Assembly: GCA_009746045.1 (NCBI GenBank)
Contig: RPFO01001567.1
Location: 1-64,000 of the forward strand
Direction of reading: 5' to 3'
From: Mesostigma viride
Lineage: Eukaryota; Streptophyta; Mesostigmatophyceae; Mesostigmatales; Mesostigmataceae
Length of the DNA stretch: 64,000 bases
Below the pieces are notes generated by a model that did not search any database, was not told where the DNA came from, and worked only from the letters and a program-made list of their open reading frames with translations. Below, one piece after another: positions 19,301 through 29,073 of this stretch; positions within the stretch are counted from its first letter, which is position 1; each line of letters starts with the position of its first letter. A program made the translations under genes and the position numbers.

Positions 19301-20009
19301 AGCTGGGGTTCGCCCATGTGGCGTACGGCGAGCGGGGAGCAGAGGAGACCGACGCCCCGTTCCCGGTGCCGTCGCCGCCTCCGTAGTAGAACCGCCAGCC
19401 GTCGATGTCGTCAGCAACAAGGGCAGTTGATCCGCGGGCCGATGCAGTGCGCCTGTGTTCTTGGATTCCCAGGATGGCGATATTATTGTCGATGCAGAAA
19501 CCAATAAGATTGGAGACTCGATGGCACTGACAGTCGTCACTGCGCAGGCAGTGACAGCGGTCAGCGTCGGGCTGGAGCGTGCGGGCGTTGAAGGTGGCGA
19601 TGACCAAGGGCGCGCGTTGACCGAAAAGGGGGGTGCAGGCGGGGGTGGGGGCGGAGATGGAGCAGGGTGGTGATGGGGGTGGGGGTGGAGGTGGTGGGGT
19701 AGGGGGGGCGGGTTGGGGACTTATGCTTTCAATCACCATTTCGATTCTTCCTGCCAACGCGTCGAGGCGACGCCGACGGTTGGCTCGGGTGGCCAGGTAG
19801 AATGAGTTTGCGTCTGCACGCATAAGAAATGCGTGCAGTCTGAGGAGGTTTCGGAGGCGGCCGCGCGAGGCGGGGCTAACCTGGCTCACTGCCGACCCGT
19901 TGCTCTCTCTCCGACAGCCCGAGGGCTGCGAAGGCAAAGGGGCGGGAAGGGGAGTTAGGCAGATCCCACTGCTAGAGCCGCGGAGCCGCGGGGCCGCGAG
20001 CGTCGTCAT
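16378..20009 (-). pseudogene. LINE ORF2: AP-like endonuclease and reverse transcriptase (one frameshift)
   Basis: ATG at 20009. The first part has the endonuclease N-terminal motifs (VIATFNARTL, AILGIQEHRR). A one-base frame change near 19370 leads to the long frame 19317-16378, with the rest of the endonuclease (LLLDANATLPPG, SDHRIVTARI). The RT follows with GFRPGRNT, FVDFIKAFDSV, QGCVLSPYLF and LIYADDITLI, which contains the catalytic YADD. After the RT come ILTYGAETW and a conserved H/R-rich C-terminal block (RRLGLAGHLAR). The N-terminal endonuclease and this C terminus point to a CR1/RTE/L1-like LINE; the clade cannot be fixed without a tree. The enzyme would nick the target and copy element RNA in place. 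Confidence 0.92.
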
Positions 20010-20069
20010 TGATAGGAGAGAAGGGTTCGCAGCGCGGGCTCCGGCTCAGGTGCAAAGCGAACGAATTTA

Positions 20070-21407
20070 TTAGGGGGACGGCCAAGCCTGGCAGCCATAC
20101 CTGAGCTGAAGTTGCCCCGGCGGATCCCCACACGTGCTGGGGAGCAGGTGACCGTCGATGCCGGTGGCGATGGCGGTGACGGCGGGGGCCGAGCAGGGGG
20201 GCTGGGGCGCTGGCACGGCGGTATCCATGGGGGTCGCCGTCATTGGAGGAAGGTCCTGGCCGTTAATGCGGACGATGAAGACGCCATTAAAGAGGCGGGC
20301 ATAGATGCTGCACCGTAGTTGCGGGTTGGCCTGCTTGGCTGCCCGAGCCTCGTGGACCTCCGGCCGGTTCAAAGCGGCAGCCCGGGCCTCAAGCTGCTCC
20401 GGGGTATAGTAATCGTCGATGCTCAGTTGGGTATCGTGGAGGTTCCGGCGGGCCTTCTGCACCTGCAGTTTGTCCTCCTTGCGGTGGAATTCCACCAAGA
20501 CAGGGGCGGTGGGGCCGCCGAGCCGTCGTGCCGTTTTGATGACGACGCTTTGGGCCACGCCGAGCTTCCCCAGGAAGGGGTCGCCCCGGAGGTAGGTGCC
20601 CAGGCGTGCATCGTTGACGTTCGAGGGGACGCCACGTACCACAATACTGCATGAGCGAATGGGTTCGTGCATAGCATCCCTTGTGCTGGCCTTGACGGCT
20701 GTTTTGATTTCGTTGATGAGCTCCGTAGGGTTCTGAAGCGTGGCGGCATAGGTGGTCTTGGCAGGAGTTATGGAGGCGGCAAGTTGTTGCTGGAGCTGGT
20801 GGAGGAGCTGCTGCTGCTGCTGCAGCCCTGCTGCAATGTGGGTGATGGCGGAGTGGATGGAGGTGTCGGCGTGTGAGGAATGGGCGTGGTGGGTGGCGAG
20901 GTGGTTGTGGACAGGGTTGAGGGCAGCGTTGAGGAGGGGAGGGAGGCGATCGAAGCACGTATTGGCGACTTGCTTGGCGGTGATGTTGATGGCGGCCGCA
21001 ACAGTGGGGTCGGCTCCCAGGTCCAGAGAGGCCATGACAAAGCGCTCAAGGGCGCTGTCGGAAAGACGGGAGCACGTCCACCAGACTGCGAGGCAGAGGT
21101 CAGTGTCGTCGGGGTCGTCGTGGAGAAAGTCCGACAGGTGGGTAACCTGTTGGTTGCAGTCCCGGATCTCGCACTTTTTCTCGGCAGCCAGGTGCAGGAT
21201 GGTGAGGGCGGCAGCTCGGGACAGGCGCATGATGGCGTTAAGGCCTGGCCATTTGCCAGGTAAAAATGCGGCAGCGTCCTCGGCAGAAAAGGCCTCCTCG
21301 CGGGTATCCATGGCAAGGTCGCTGTTCGGCGGAGCTGTGGAGTGGAGCGGCTGGATGCTGACAGTGGCGTCCGGCATAGCGTGCAAGGGTGTTTCCAATG
21401 ACGCCAT
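20070..21407 (-). CDS. LINE ORF1: RNA-binding chaperone-like protein, 445 aa
   Basis: Intact ORF, ATG 21407-21405, ending 60 bases before the ORF2 ATG. The N-terminal half is helical, followed by a Gln-rich segment that could form a coiled coil (LQQQQQLLHQLQQQLA, about residues 190-207). The C-terminal half has an RRM-like block (CSIVVRGVPSNVNDARLG, VLVEFHRKEDKLQVQKARR) and a C-terminal region like that of L1-type ORF1 proteins. Such proteins coat LINE RNA and form trimers through the coiled coil. The order coiled coil, RRM, C-terminal domain and the position upstream of ORF2 support the call. The last ~50 residues are Pro/Ala-rich and not recognisable. Confidence 0.8.
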   Translation of the reverse strand: MASLETPLHAMPDATVSIQPLHSTAPPNSDLAMDTREEAFSAEDAAAFLPGKWPGLNAIMRLSRAAALTILHLAAEKKCEIRDCNQQVTHLSDFLHDDPDDTDLCLAVWWTCSRLSDSALERFVMASLDLGADPTVAAAINITAKQVANTCFDRLPPLLNAALNPVHNHLATHHAHSSHADTSIHSAITHIAAGLQQQQQLLHQLQQQLAASITPAKTTYAATLQNPTELINEIKTAVKASTRDAMHEPIRSCSIVVRGVPSNVNDARLGTYLRGDPFLGKLGVAQSVVIKTARRLGGPTAPVLVEFHRKEDKLQVQKARRNLHDTQLSIDDYYTPEQLEARAAALNRPEVHEARAAKQANPQLRCSIYARLFNGVFIVRINGQDLPPMTATPMDTAVPAPQPPCSAPAVTAIATGIDGHLLPSTCGDPPGQLQLRYGCQAWPSP

Positions 21408-21425
21408 GGCTTCGTCAGCGAGTTG

Positions 21426-21510
21426 GAACTAACCTGGTTATGCTTCCATGCAAGCAGGCCCCGGCCATTCATGTTTCTTGCATGCACTATGGACGCACAA
21501 GCAGAAGGAT
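21426..21510. repeat. 85-bp target-site duplication, right copy
   Basis: Exact copy of 16193-16277. Confidence 0.93.
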
Positions 21511-22439
21511 AACTTGGGCCAGCAAACCAAGAAGCAATGCCTAGAGCTGGCCAGAAAACCACTTGTCTCGCTGTGTCTGTGCAGGGAAAAGCATCCCGTT
21601 ATCAAGCCCACCATGTTTAGAGACAATACCAAACGCTACTTCACTGGTTTCGTTGAAGCCTCAGCTAATAGCAATCAAATCTGGTCCAAAATCTGCGTGA
21701 CATAGTGGTATTCCCCAACCATCACCAGCGAACGCGTACAAGCACTAAAGCAACAAAACGACAAGCAAAAACAATCGATTACATGTCTACAACTAGTTTA
21801 TAAACGATAGGACGACTTGGTACTGTAATAATGTATAAACGCTAACATGTTAACACGTACCAGGTCGAAAACGCAGATTACCTGCTGTGCGGGAGCCATC
21901 ACTCCCACCTCACGGACATAGCCTCGAACCTTTCCGGGCCGTCATCGCTAATAAAACATGTCAAGAATAACGTAACAAGTCTATCCACGCGCAAATATAT
22001 GGACGTTTGCTGCCGAACAACAGGTAGCATACGCACTGTCACCGCCTGGCCGCTGACAGGATCTGCTGCACCGATTAGAACCTAGAGACATACTTGCGCA
22101 CATCCAGACGCTTCACGGCCAGAGATATAAACTTTATAACACTCAAGGATAATGACTACAAAATTTGAGTTCAAAATTCCAAGCCATGCTCTCGTACCAG
22201 TCATTTGCCTGCACCGCCATAGCCGCGGACGTCAATTATTTTCACTCACGTCGGTCCCGTTTGACCATGGTACCCCCCCAACTTTGATTGAGTATATCTC
22301 CCTGGCCAGTTGTCCAAAGTACGGTCTGAATAGGGCTACGGAAAGCTGACGTCTAGATCTTTCAATCCCGCCAGGTTGCACCATCAAATTATTTTTGGCG
22401 CGGCGCCTGCAAGTCGCACAAACTCAGTCCGTTAGAGTG
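21511..22439. other. Non-coding flank between the LINE and E2
   Basis: No gene is supported. CAAACTCAGTCCGTT at 22419-22433 is the inverted partner of 15563-15577. The last five bases before E2 (22440-22444, GTAGG) are its target duplication. Confidence 0.45.
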
Positions 22440-22444
22440 GTAGG

Positions 22445-23090
22445 AGTTAGCGAGCAGCCAGAACGGTGAGTTCCTGGTCTCTCACACACACAACGGGATG
22501 AGCCAAAGTTGCAAGGCAGCAACCTTTTAACCCGTGCACCAAGCCACGACCACGGTGAGCGGTTCCACGTCCAATGTGGGAGCCTCGGTTCGTGCTTGCC
22601 AAGATAGCTGGTCATCCCCCATGACCAAGCTATATCCTTTGCGTTGTTCCTCGTTCCCATCGGCGTGACGAGGCACGTGCAGGCAGGCAAGCAAATCCTC
22701 AACGTCCACTGGCATCAGTGCAGAGCCAGGACGAACTGGATTTGCCTAGACTCTGCAACCTAGGAAGTACAGGACCTGTCACAAGCCTGCAAGGCCTAGT
22801 ATCCTTGCAGACCTGTGCCAGTCCTGTAGTCCACCAGTCACAGGCTGCTGCTCCTCTGGTCTACGTGGACCACAGTCACGTGATAGTCAGGCTAAGCCTG
22901 TGCAGGCACGGCCTGCCACGTGTCCTGTCCACTATACCAGAGGACTGTACCCTAGTCGGCCACGGACGGCTAGGACTTCGGGACCTCATATCTTTCTCGT
23001 CCCTTGTCTGTTTCAGGCGGTCAGCACGGCGTTGGAAAGGTCTTTCCAAACTGCATCCACTTAGCATATTGGTTGCCCAAAATGCTAACT
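22445..23090 (-). repeat. E2 3' LTR (646 bp)
   Basis: Plus-strand ends AGTTAGC and GCTAACT form a perfect 7-bp inverted repeat. Matches 30254-30900. Confidence 0.93.
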
Positions 23091-23103
23091 CCAACCCTTT
23101 CTT
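23091..23103 (-). other. E2 polypurine tract
   Basis: Minus-strand AAGAAAGGGTTGG abuts the 3' LTR, as in E1 and E3. Confidence 0.7.
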
Positions 23104-23400
23104 CTTTTGGAGCTGGACCAGCTTGAAACAAACCTAACCTTGCTTGTGCCCACTCAGCCACAGACCGCTTGGTCCCTTGAGGTTGATCAGACCTTTGAGG
23201 GCCCAGGTTCCTGCCTCCTTTGGGTAACAACATATCTGCCCTTGGACCAGGCTAGGTGTACTGGCCAGTGAATCAGAGGTCACCCCAGGTTATCCCCTGA
23301 CCCCTTGGTCAGCTCCCAACCTTTCCTTGGGAACTTGGTGCTAGATTAAAGTCAAGGCACATTACCTAGTCCAATGGCTGGGATTACAGGATGCCAAGAA

Positions 23401-23410
23401 CGTACTATTG
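23401..23410 (-). promoter_or_regulatory. E2 3' UTR site complementary to the leader motif
   Basis: Transcript strand CAATAGTACG, the exact complement of the leader motif at 30244-30253. Confidence 0.6.
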
Positions 23411-23594
23411 TGAGTTCCTGATCTTTCACAGTTATCACAGGCGCCCGTTCTTATGGCGCCCGCCTTGGCCAGCCTTTCCCTTTTATGCTCAAAGAGACTC
23501 AGGTAGCACCTATACAAATACTGCCTTATTGGGGAGCCCATGTCTTCACTGGGTGTTAAGCCCAGGAATCACTCATGCCAGGCTGTGGCTCTGC

Positions 23595-23611
23595 TGGGGA
23601 ATTGAACCCCA
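23595..23611 (-). other. Hairpin resembling a tRNA T arm in the E2 3' UTR
   Basis: TGGGG-TTCAATT-CCCCA on the transcript strand. Compared with E1 and E3 only one loop base differs; the stem is unchanged. Confidence 0.55.
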
Positions 23612-24101
23612 CCCCAACCTCCAGGTTTATAGGTGACCTGGAACTTTACACAAGAGAAACATTACAACCATGAGAACAACATGAGAATGACATGACATGA
23701 TTATGTTTTATTCAAGCATTATATAACCCAGAATGTGGCCCCCTGGCAACCATGTTCCACATGGTCACACAACCAGGTTCTTTATTAGCAACAGGTTGGA
23801 AACAAGCACTAGAAAACATATGTACAGCAACCTGTAAGAACCAACATTCGGGTTGCCCTTGCATGGCCTAACTGTTTGAGGCCAAAGGCGTCGACTTAAG
23901 TCCTGGCGACTCTTCTGAACCCCATGGGGAGGGCCAGGCATGATTCTCAGCTGGTAGGAGTGACATTCCACACCAACTCCTGTCCAGGAGGGTGTACCTA
24001 ACCCTGAAGGACCGGCTGTCAACCAGTAAGCACCAGTCACCACTTGGTACTTTGGTCAAGCAGCCCACTGGGGGCACCCAAGCTGAAGCAAGGCCTGGTC
24101 T

Positions 24102-27100
24102 CTATGGCCGCCCGTGTAAGGGGTCCATGAGCCCACGGAGCAGGGGGTACTGCCTCTCCGCCTTCTCCTCCAGCTTGGTGAGGGCATCTGCAGGGTTGTC
24201 CACACCAGGCACATGTTCAATGTGAGCTAGGTAGGACATCTCCTTGAGCAACAAGTAGTCAAGGTCCCTGCTCCTGGCCAGCTGCCTGTGCACAAATTGC
24301 ACCATGCCCATGCTATCAGTCCTCACCAGTGTGTGCAGCTGCAACCTACAGGAAGCCACTTGACATAGCTGGTAGAAGAGCTCCCTCAAGTAAAGAGCAG
24401 TATGCAGCCCTTCACAGATTGCCCTGCACTCAGCAATATCACTGCTGGGTGTAACCCTGTTCTGCAACCGACTGTACCAGGTAACAAGTGAGGTGTGATC
24501 TTGCTCCAGGGTAACTAATGCTGCTGCCCTGCCCCTGACCTCTGTGACCTTCCTATTATCCATAGAACTGTCCACATAGAGAACCATGTCAAGGGGCTTG
24601 TACAAATCCACAGGACCCAGTATGAGAGGGGGAGACATCATGACAGCCTGCACCACACTCTCAGCACCCACCTCAACCAGCTGGGAATCAGTAAGTCGAC
24701 TCAGAACCAGCAAGTCAGGGGCACATATACTTGCAAGCCATGCCAGCATGCCCCTGATGGTAGCACACCTAGCCTGCGTGATGGGCTCCTGCAATGCATC
24801 TACAATCTGCTGTGGGTAGTCCTTACCACCCTCCATCCTGATGAACCACGAGCCCTTGGCTTGGAACAACGTAGCCTGCATGCCACAGAAGACCATAGGC
24901 TCATTCTCCACCATGTGCTGTATCTTACCCAGCTCAAACCGCTTCTGGATCTTAGCCAAGACAGCCTCAACCCAGTCTGGTGGACCTATGAGATGCAGGT
25001 CATCACCATGCAGTGAGGCAAAGACAGGAAGGCCATTGTAGGACCCTTGGAACAAACAGGGATCCACTGGAGACACAGAACCCACAAGTATTCTTCAAGA
25101 ATTTCTCTAGGCTCTTTCTCCAGATAATGGGACTGGACCTGAGACCTTCCAACCCTTTCAGAATTCTCAGGTACCTGGCCTTTATCTCTGCTCTCCATAC
25201 AGCAGGTACAGTCACAAAGAAAGGAGGGATATCTCTCCAAGTCTGCCTAGCCTGATCTTGGTCACCCTTGAGAAAAGCCCTCTTGAAATCAATCAGCACA
25301 GAGCTATAGGGCACACCCTTAACCAGAAAAGACAGAAATATACACAGCAGAATCCTCCACGTGTCATGCAGCATCCCTGGAGTATAGAGCTCCTCATCTA
25401 ACAACTGGCCAGTGCCATGATACTCGGTTACAACTGGTCTGACATGTGGCACCTGGACACCATCAACCTCCTTGAGCTTGAGGACAAACATCAATCTGAG
25501 CAGCTGGTGAACTTCTGGCAGCTCATCCACAGGTTCTGCACAGTTGGAAACTATCCACTCATGCCCAGAAGCAACAAAGCCAAGAGTCCATGCCTTAGCC
25601 ATCTTGGGGCTCTGCATCATCTCGACTAGCTGGCGCCAGGGAATAGGACTGTGAGCAGCTATCTGGTACCTGTTTACCCCTAACTGCCTTGGATCAAAGG
25701 TGGTTGGGATTATCAACAAGTCCTCAGCTATGGGCTCCTGACCTGAGGACCCTCAGCTGGCTGACTCCTAACAGCCTTCACCGCCACTGCAAGACCCTGG
25801 GAATAGTGATATCTTTCAAGGGGGAGGCTGCCCCTGCCTTCTAGTGCCAACTCATCAGAGGTCAAAGTAACCCCTGGCATGCACAAGAAGTTCTGTCCCA
25901 GAATGGCAGGCCCCTTATAGCCCTCTACCACACAGAACGTGGTGGGCACCCCTAAGATAGGCACACTCACTTCCCCAAGGATCTTCATGGACACCTTTCC
26001 TGAGAAATCAGACACAGCAAGGCAACTGGGATGGGACATCTGTAAGCCTACAGCATCCTCTTCCCTGATGACAGACACCTGTGAGTTGGTATCTACCTCC
26101 ATTGTAGCTGCCCAGCACGACCCCCACCCCGTGAGCTTGGATACCTTGGGATCATGTTTGCTGCGCATGAGTGCTCGGATGACGTCCGCCATGAGAGGCC
26201 CCCGGGCCTTAGGTGGCTGCCCCGTCCCCTCTGGCCTTGTGACAGTTGCTTCAGCAGCCTCCTCCTGCTCGTCATCTTCCAGCAGGGACAGACCATCATC
26301 CACCACCAGAGGATTGTTAGCTGCTGCTGCCTGGCTCTGGCCTGGCTCCTCAACCCAGCTGGGAGGGCCTGGCCCGTCTGCAGGCCAGATTGCATGTGGC
26401 CTTCTTTCCTTGACATGAGCCCAGGACAACCTGTACACGTGCCTTGGATCCTTTTCCAAAGCCACCAGGCAAGATCTGTTAGCTTCTTCCACACGAGTGA
26501 CAACCCCATCCTGCCACTTCCCCCGCTTGCCTGGAATAGATGGTTCCTTCCACATCCTGACCTTCAGCCCCACCTGAGGCCTCAGCACATTCCAGTTCTT
26601 GTCCTTACGTCTCAGCTGGGCAAATAACCTATCTGCCTTCCTAAGACTGGCCTGCACCACGTTCTCAGGCAAAGCTATACTGCAGGGCCAGGGGAGAGAC
26701 AGCCACACCATCAAAGTAATAGTTAACCCTGTGGTTCAGCTGCTCTTCTATCCCCTTACACCAGGCTGCCCTCTCTAAGGCAGATGCCACAAGTGGCACT
26801 GACTCTGCTGCTAGCACCACTGTCTTCACTTCACGTATGGATCTCTCTACAGCCCCTTGCTGCCCATGACTCTCCCTGGGGACTACTACCAGCTTACAAG
26901 GCAGCTGGTCCTGATGCTTGAGCAAACAGTCAAACTGCAAGTCTGCCTGCACACTCTTGCACACCCCAAAGCCTGGGATCAGGGCCTTCATACCCAACAA
27001 CAAGTGGTGCTCCTGCATACCAGGCAGAACGTCTATCAGCCTGTATCTGCTGAACCTGTCCACCCCACCAATATATACAAGCCCCTGATATGCTGGATAT

Positions 27101-27668
27101 CCATCTGGATGTCGCCACGCTCCCTAGCAGGCTCCCTAGCATGGGACTGAGGTGGGTGAACAGCATTCTCCTGGCAACCACAGTTCTCAGCAGCAGCCTG
27201 GCATGCCTCCCACAAAGGCTCCCTACCTAGCTTCCAAGCAAACATTGCTGCCTGCCCAGAATGCCCAAACATATGATGCAATCTATGGCCAGCCTCAGCA
27301 TAGCTCAGCACTCTGTCAGTACTGACCTGGCGAGACGTCTGAACCGTGTGTGGGGACACATGATCCACTCCTGAGGTTCCAGGGCTTCCCTGCAGGCCAT
27401 CCTGACGCCCCAAGCCAGGTCCTGCACCCTGGACCGCTCCAGGCCCTTCCAGCAAGGTCCCTTGGCCCTCCAGGCCAGCACCTGCTGGAGACCCACCACC
27501 TGCATGAGGCATAGGGAATTCAGCTGCAGCATTGTTATTGCAATCCAGTGGAAGAACAACATCTTTACACCCTTGGTGCTGCACAAGGGGCACACCCCCA
27601 TCCTTATGTACATCCAACACACCTTCCCCAAGGGGTGATTGACTATTTACAGGGGATGATGTAGCTAG
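24102..27668 (-). pseudogene. E2 pol: integrase, protease-like, RT, RNase H (frameshifted)
   Basis: Continues in frame after the Gag TGA (27671-27669) to 27036: linker, LHHMFGH...CGC zinc motif and the first integrase Asp. 27063-26665 carries the rest of the integrase core to HGQQGAVERSIREVK. 26714-25728 carries the integrase C terminus and the protease-like block (VDTNSQVSV, PAILGQNFL). 25719-25003 has the first half of RT (VLIDFKRAFLKGD). 25085-24102 has the HGDD motif (24999-25010) and the whole RNase H (LYVDSSMDN, DNPADALTK), ending at a stop at 24102. Frame breaks lie near 27050, 26690, 25725 and 25080. The domain order is the same as in E1 and E3. Confidence 0.85.
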
Positions 27669-27671
27669 TCA
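27663..27671 (-). other. E2 gag-pol in-frame stop, TGA CTA G context
   Basis: TGA at 27671-27669 is followed by CTA GCT, exactly the UGA-CUAG context known to favour readthrough. The downstream frame is open for over 200 codons and homologous to E3 Pol. Confidence 0.65.
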
Positions 27672-28627
27672 CTGCTGCCCAGACTGGCCCCCTGCCCCAG
27701 CAGGCTTGGCCTTCCTGTCAGGACACTCACGACGCCAGTGACCTTCCTTGCCACACACAAAGCATGCTCCACCCTTCTTCCCAGACCCAGCCCCACCCTT
27801 GCCAGGCTTCCCTGGCCTCCCTGAGACTGTCCACCCTGCTTGCCCTGGTTGCCTTGAGCTTGGCCCTTGCCTTGCCCTTGGCCACCCTTACCCTGCTGAC
27901 CACCAGCTTGCTGGCTCCCAACCCCTCCTTGGGAACCTGCACCCTTGCCACCCTGAGCCCCCTGCCTCTGGCGCCTGAAGCGCTTACGCTTGTTGGGCCT
28001 TGCCCCATCACGGGCTGGGTACCCGGGGACATCACCTTGGCCCTGCACAGCGGAGGTGGCATTGCTGCCATGGGACTGGATAGCTTTGCAGGCAGGATCT
28101 GGCTTCCTTATGCTGAGGATTACAAGCTCCAGAGCACGCAAGGAGCCATCAGTCTGGTTAAGAAACATGCGGGCACTGTTCCTCCCATCCACACTCAAAC
28201 CCATACGGTCCAGGAAATAGTCTGCCAAGGCCCTATCTGTGACCAGGAAGCCATACTTGGCCCCCTTGTCCCTGATACGGTTGAGCCTAGCCCATTCCTC
28301 TGCCACAGGACCCACTATCTCAAAGGTGTCATACTGATGTTTATAGTAGTTGGTGAGGTTGAGAACCTTGTCAGAGAACTCCTCCCTCAACCCATCCAGG
28401 AACTGTGCCCAGGTTAGCTTATCCTTGACACCAGTCCTAGCCTTTTCCCTGACACGCTCTGACGAGTCCCTGTTGCACGTGGACGAGTGAAACACTTGCA
28501 CTAGGTTGACAGTGGGGTCCACGGAGAGCACAACCAGCTCCATGTCCTCTAGCCACTTGTCTAGAGCTTCCTGTGCTAGTGGTGGGTTAAGAGGCTTTTG
28601 TCCATTCATAAGAGTGACTGCACTCAT
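27669..28627 (-). pseudogene. gag: E2 Gag with CCHC knuckle (one frameshift)
   Basis: ATG at 28627-28625 (MSAVTLMNGQKPLNPP), overlapping the ORF2 TGA as ATGA. The capsid-like domain aligns with E1 (LVQVFHSST, NRDSSERVREK, MGLSVDGRN). A Gly/Gln-rich linker follows. Near 27810 one base is gained or lost, so the knuckle CFVCGKEGHWRREC (about 27768-27727) lies in another frame, which then ends at TGA 27671-27669. The uncorrected frame ends at 27665 without the knuckle. E1 and E3 show the knuckle belongs to Gag. Confidence 0.8.
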
Positions 28628-29021
28628 GTGAGGTCTCGACCCTGGCAGCGCTTCACCGGCTCCACCACAGTGGGTGTCACAGCAACAACGCCACTTGGGC
28701 CAGCAAGCACAGGGGAGAGCACATCCACGTGAGGCCTCTTACCATTGCCGTCAGCGGAGGTGTCCCTCTTACGCTTCTCCACGGCAGGTTGCCCATTCGC
28801 CACCGTTATTGCATCAGATGCCCTAGCGCCCGCGCCTTGCGCGCCTCCTCCACCGAGTCTTCGTGCCGTCTCTTGCTGCCTGGTCTCTTTCCCCCATCGC
28901 CGTCGCTGGCTGGGATCGCCTCCCCCACCAGCTGCTCCTTGTCTTGCCGAGGCTCCTGGCTTGCCCCAGCCGGTGCCTCCATCTCGCCCTTGTCGCCGTC
29001 TCCCGGTTTGCCACGAGGCAT
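28624..29021 (-). pseudogene. E2 ORF2: small basic protein (one frameshift)
   Basis: ATG at 29021-29019 (MPRGKPGDGDKGEM). That frame ends at 28806 with a basic segment (GGKRPGSKRRHED). The frame that reaches the conserved end (EKRKRDTSADGNGKRPHVD ... CQGRDLT) terminates at TGA 28626-28624, overlapping the Gag ATG. Sequence similarity to E1 ORF2 is weak, but position, length, charge and the ATGA overlap match. Confidence 0.5.
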
Positions 29022-29073
29022 TATATACAGTGGGATGGCAAAACAAAACAGGCGATAGACAAGGAAAACAGGC

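Larger units (their letters stand above)
16278..21425 (-). mobile_element. LINE (non-LTR retrotransposon), 5.1 kb
   Basis: Minus strand: an 18-nt leader, ORF1 (21407-20070), ORF2 (20009-16378) encoding endonuclease and reverse transcriptase, a short 3' UTR and a (TTAA)n-type tail. Perfect 85-bp duplications on both sides show one target-primed insertion event and a young age. ORF2 has one frameshift. The very short leader may mean slight 5' truncation. Confidence 0.93.
23091..24101 (-). other. E2 3' untranslated region
   Basis: About 1 kb without a supported ORF. It carries the leader-complementary site (23401-23410), the GGCGCCCG direct repeat (about 23440-23463) and the T-arm-like hairpin (23595-23611), in the same order as in E1 and E3. 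Confidence 0.6.
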
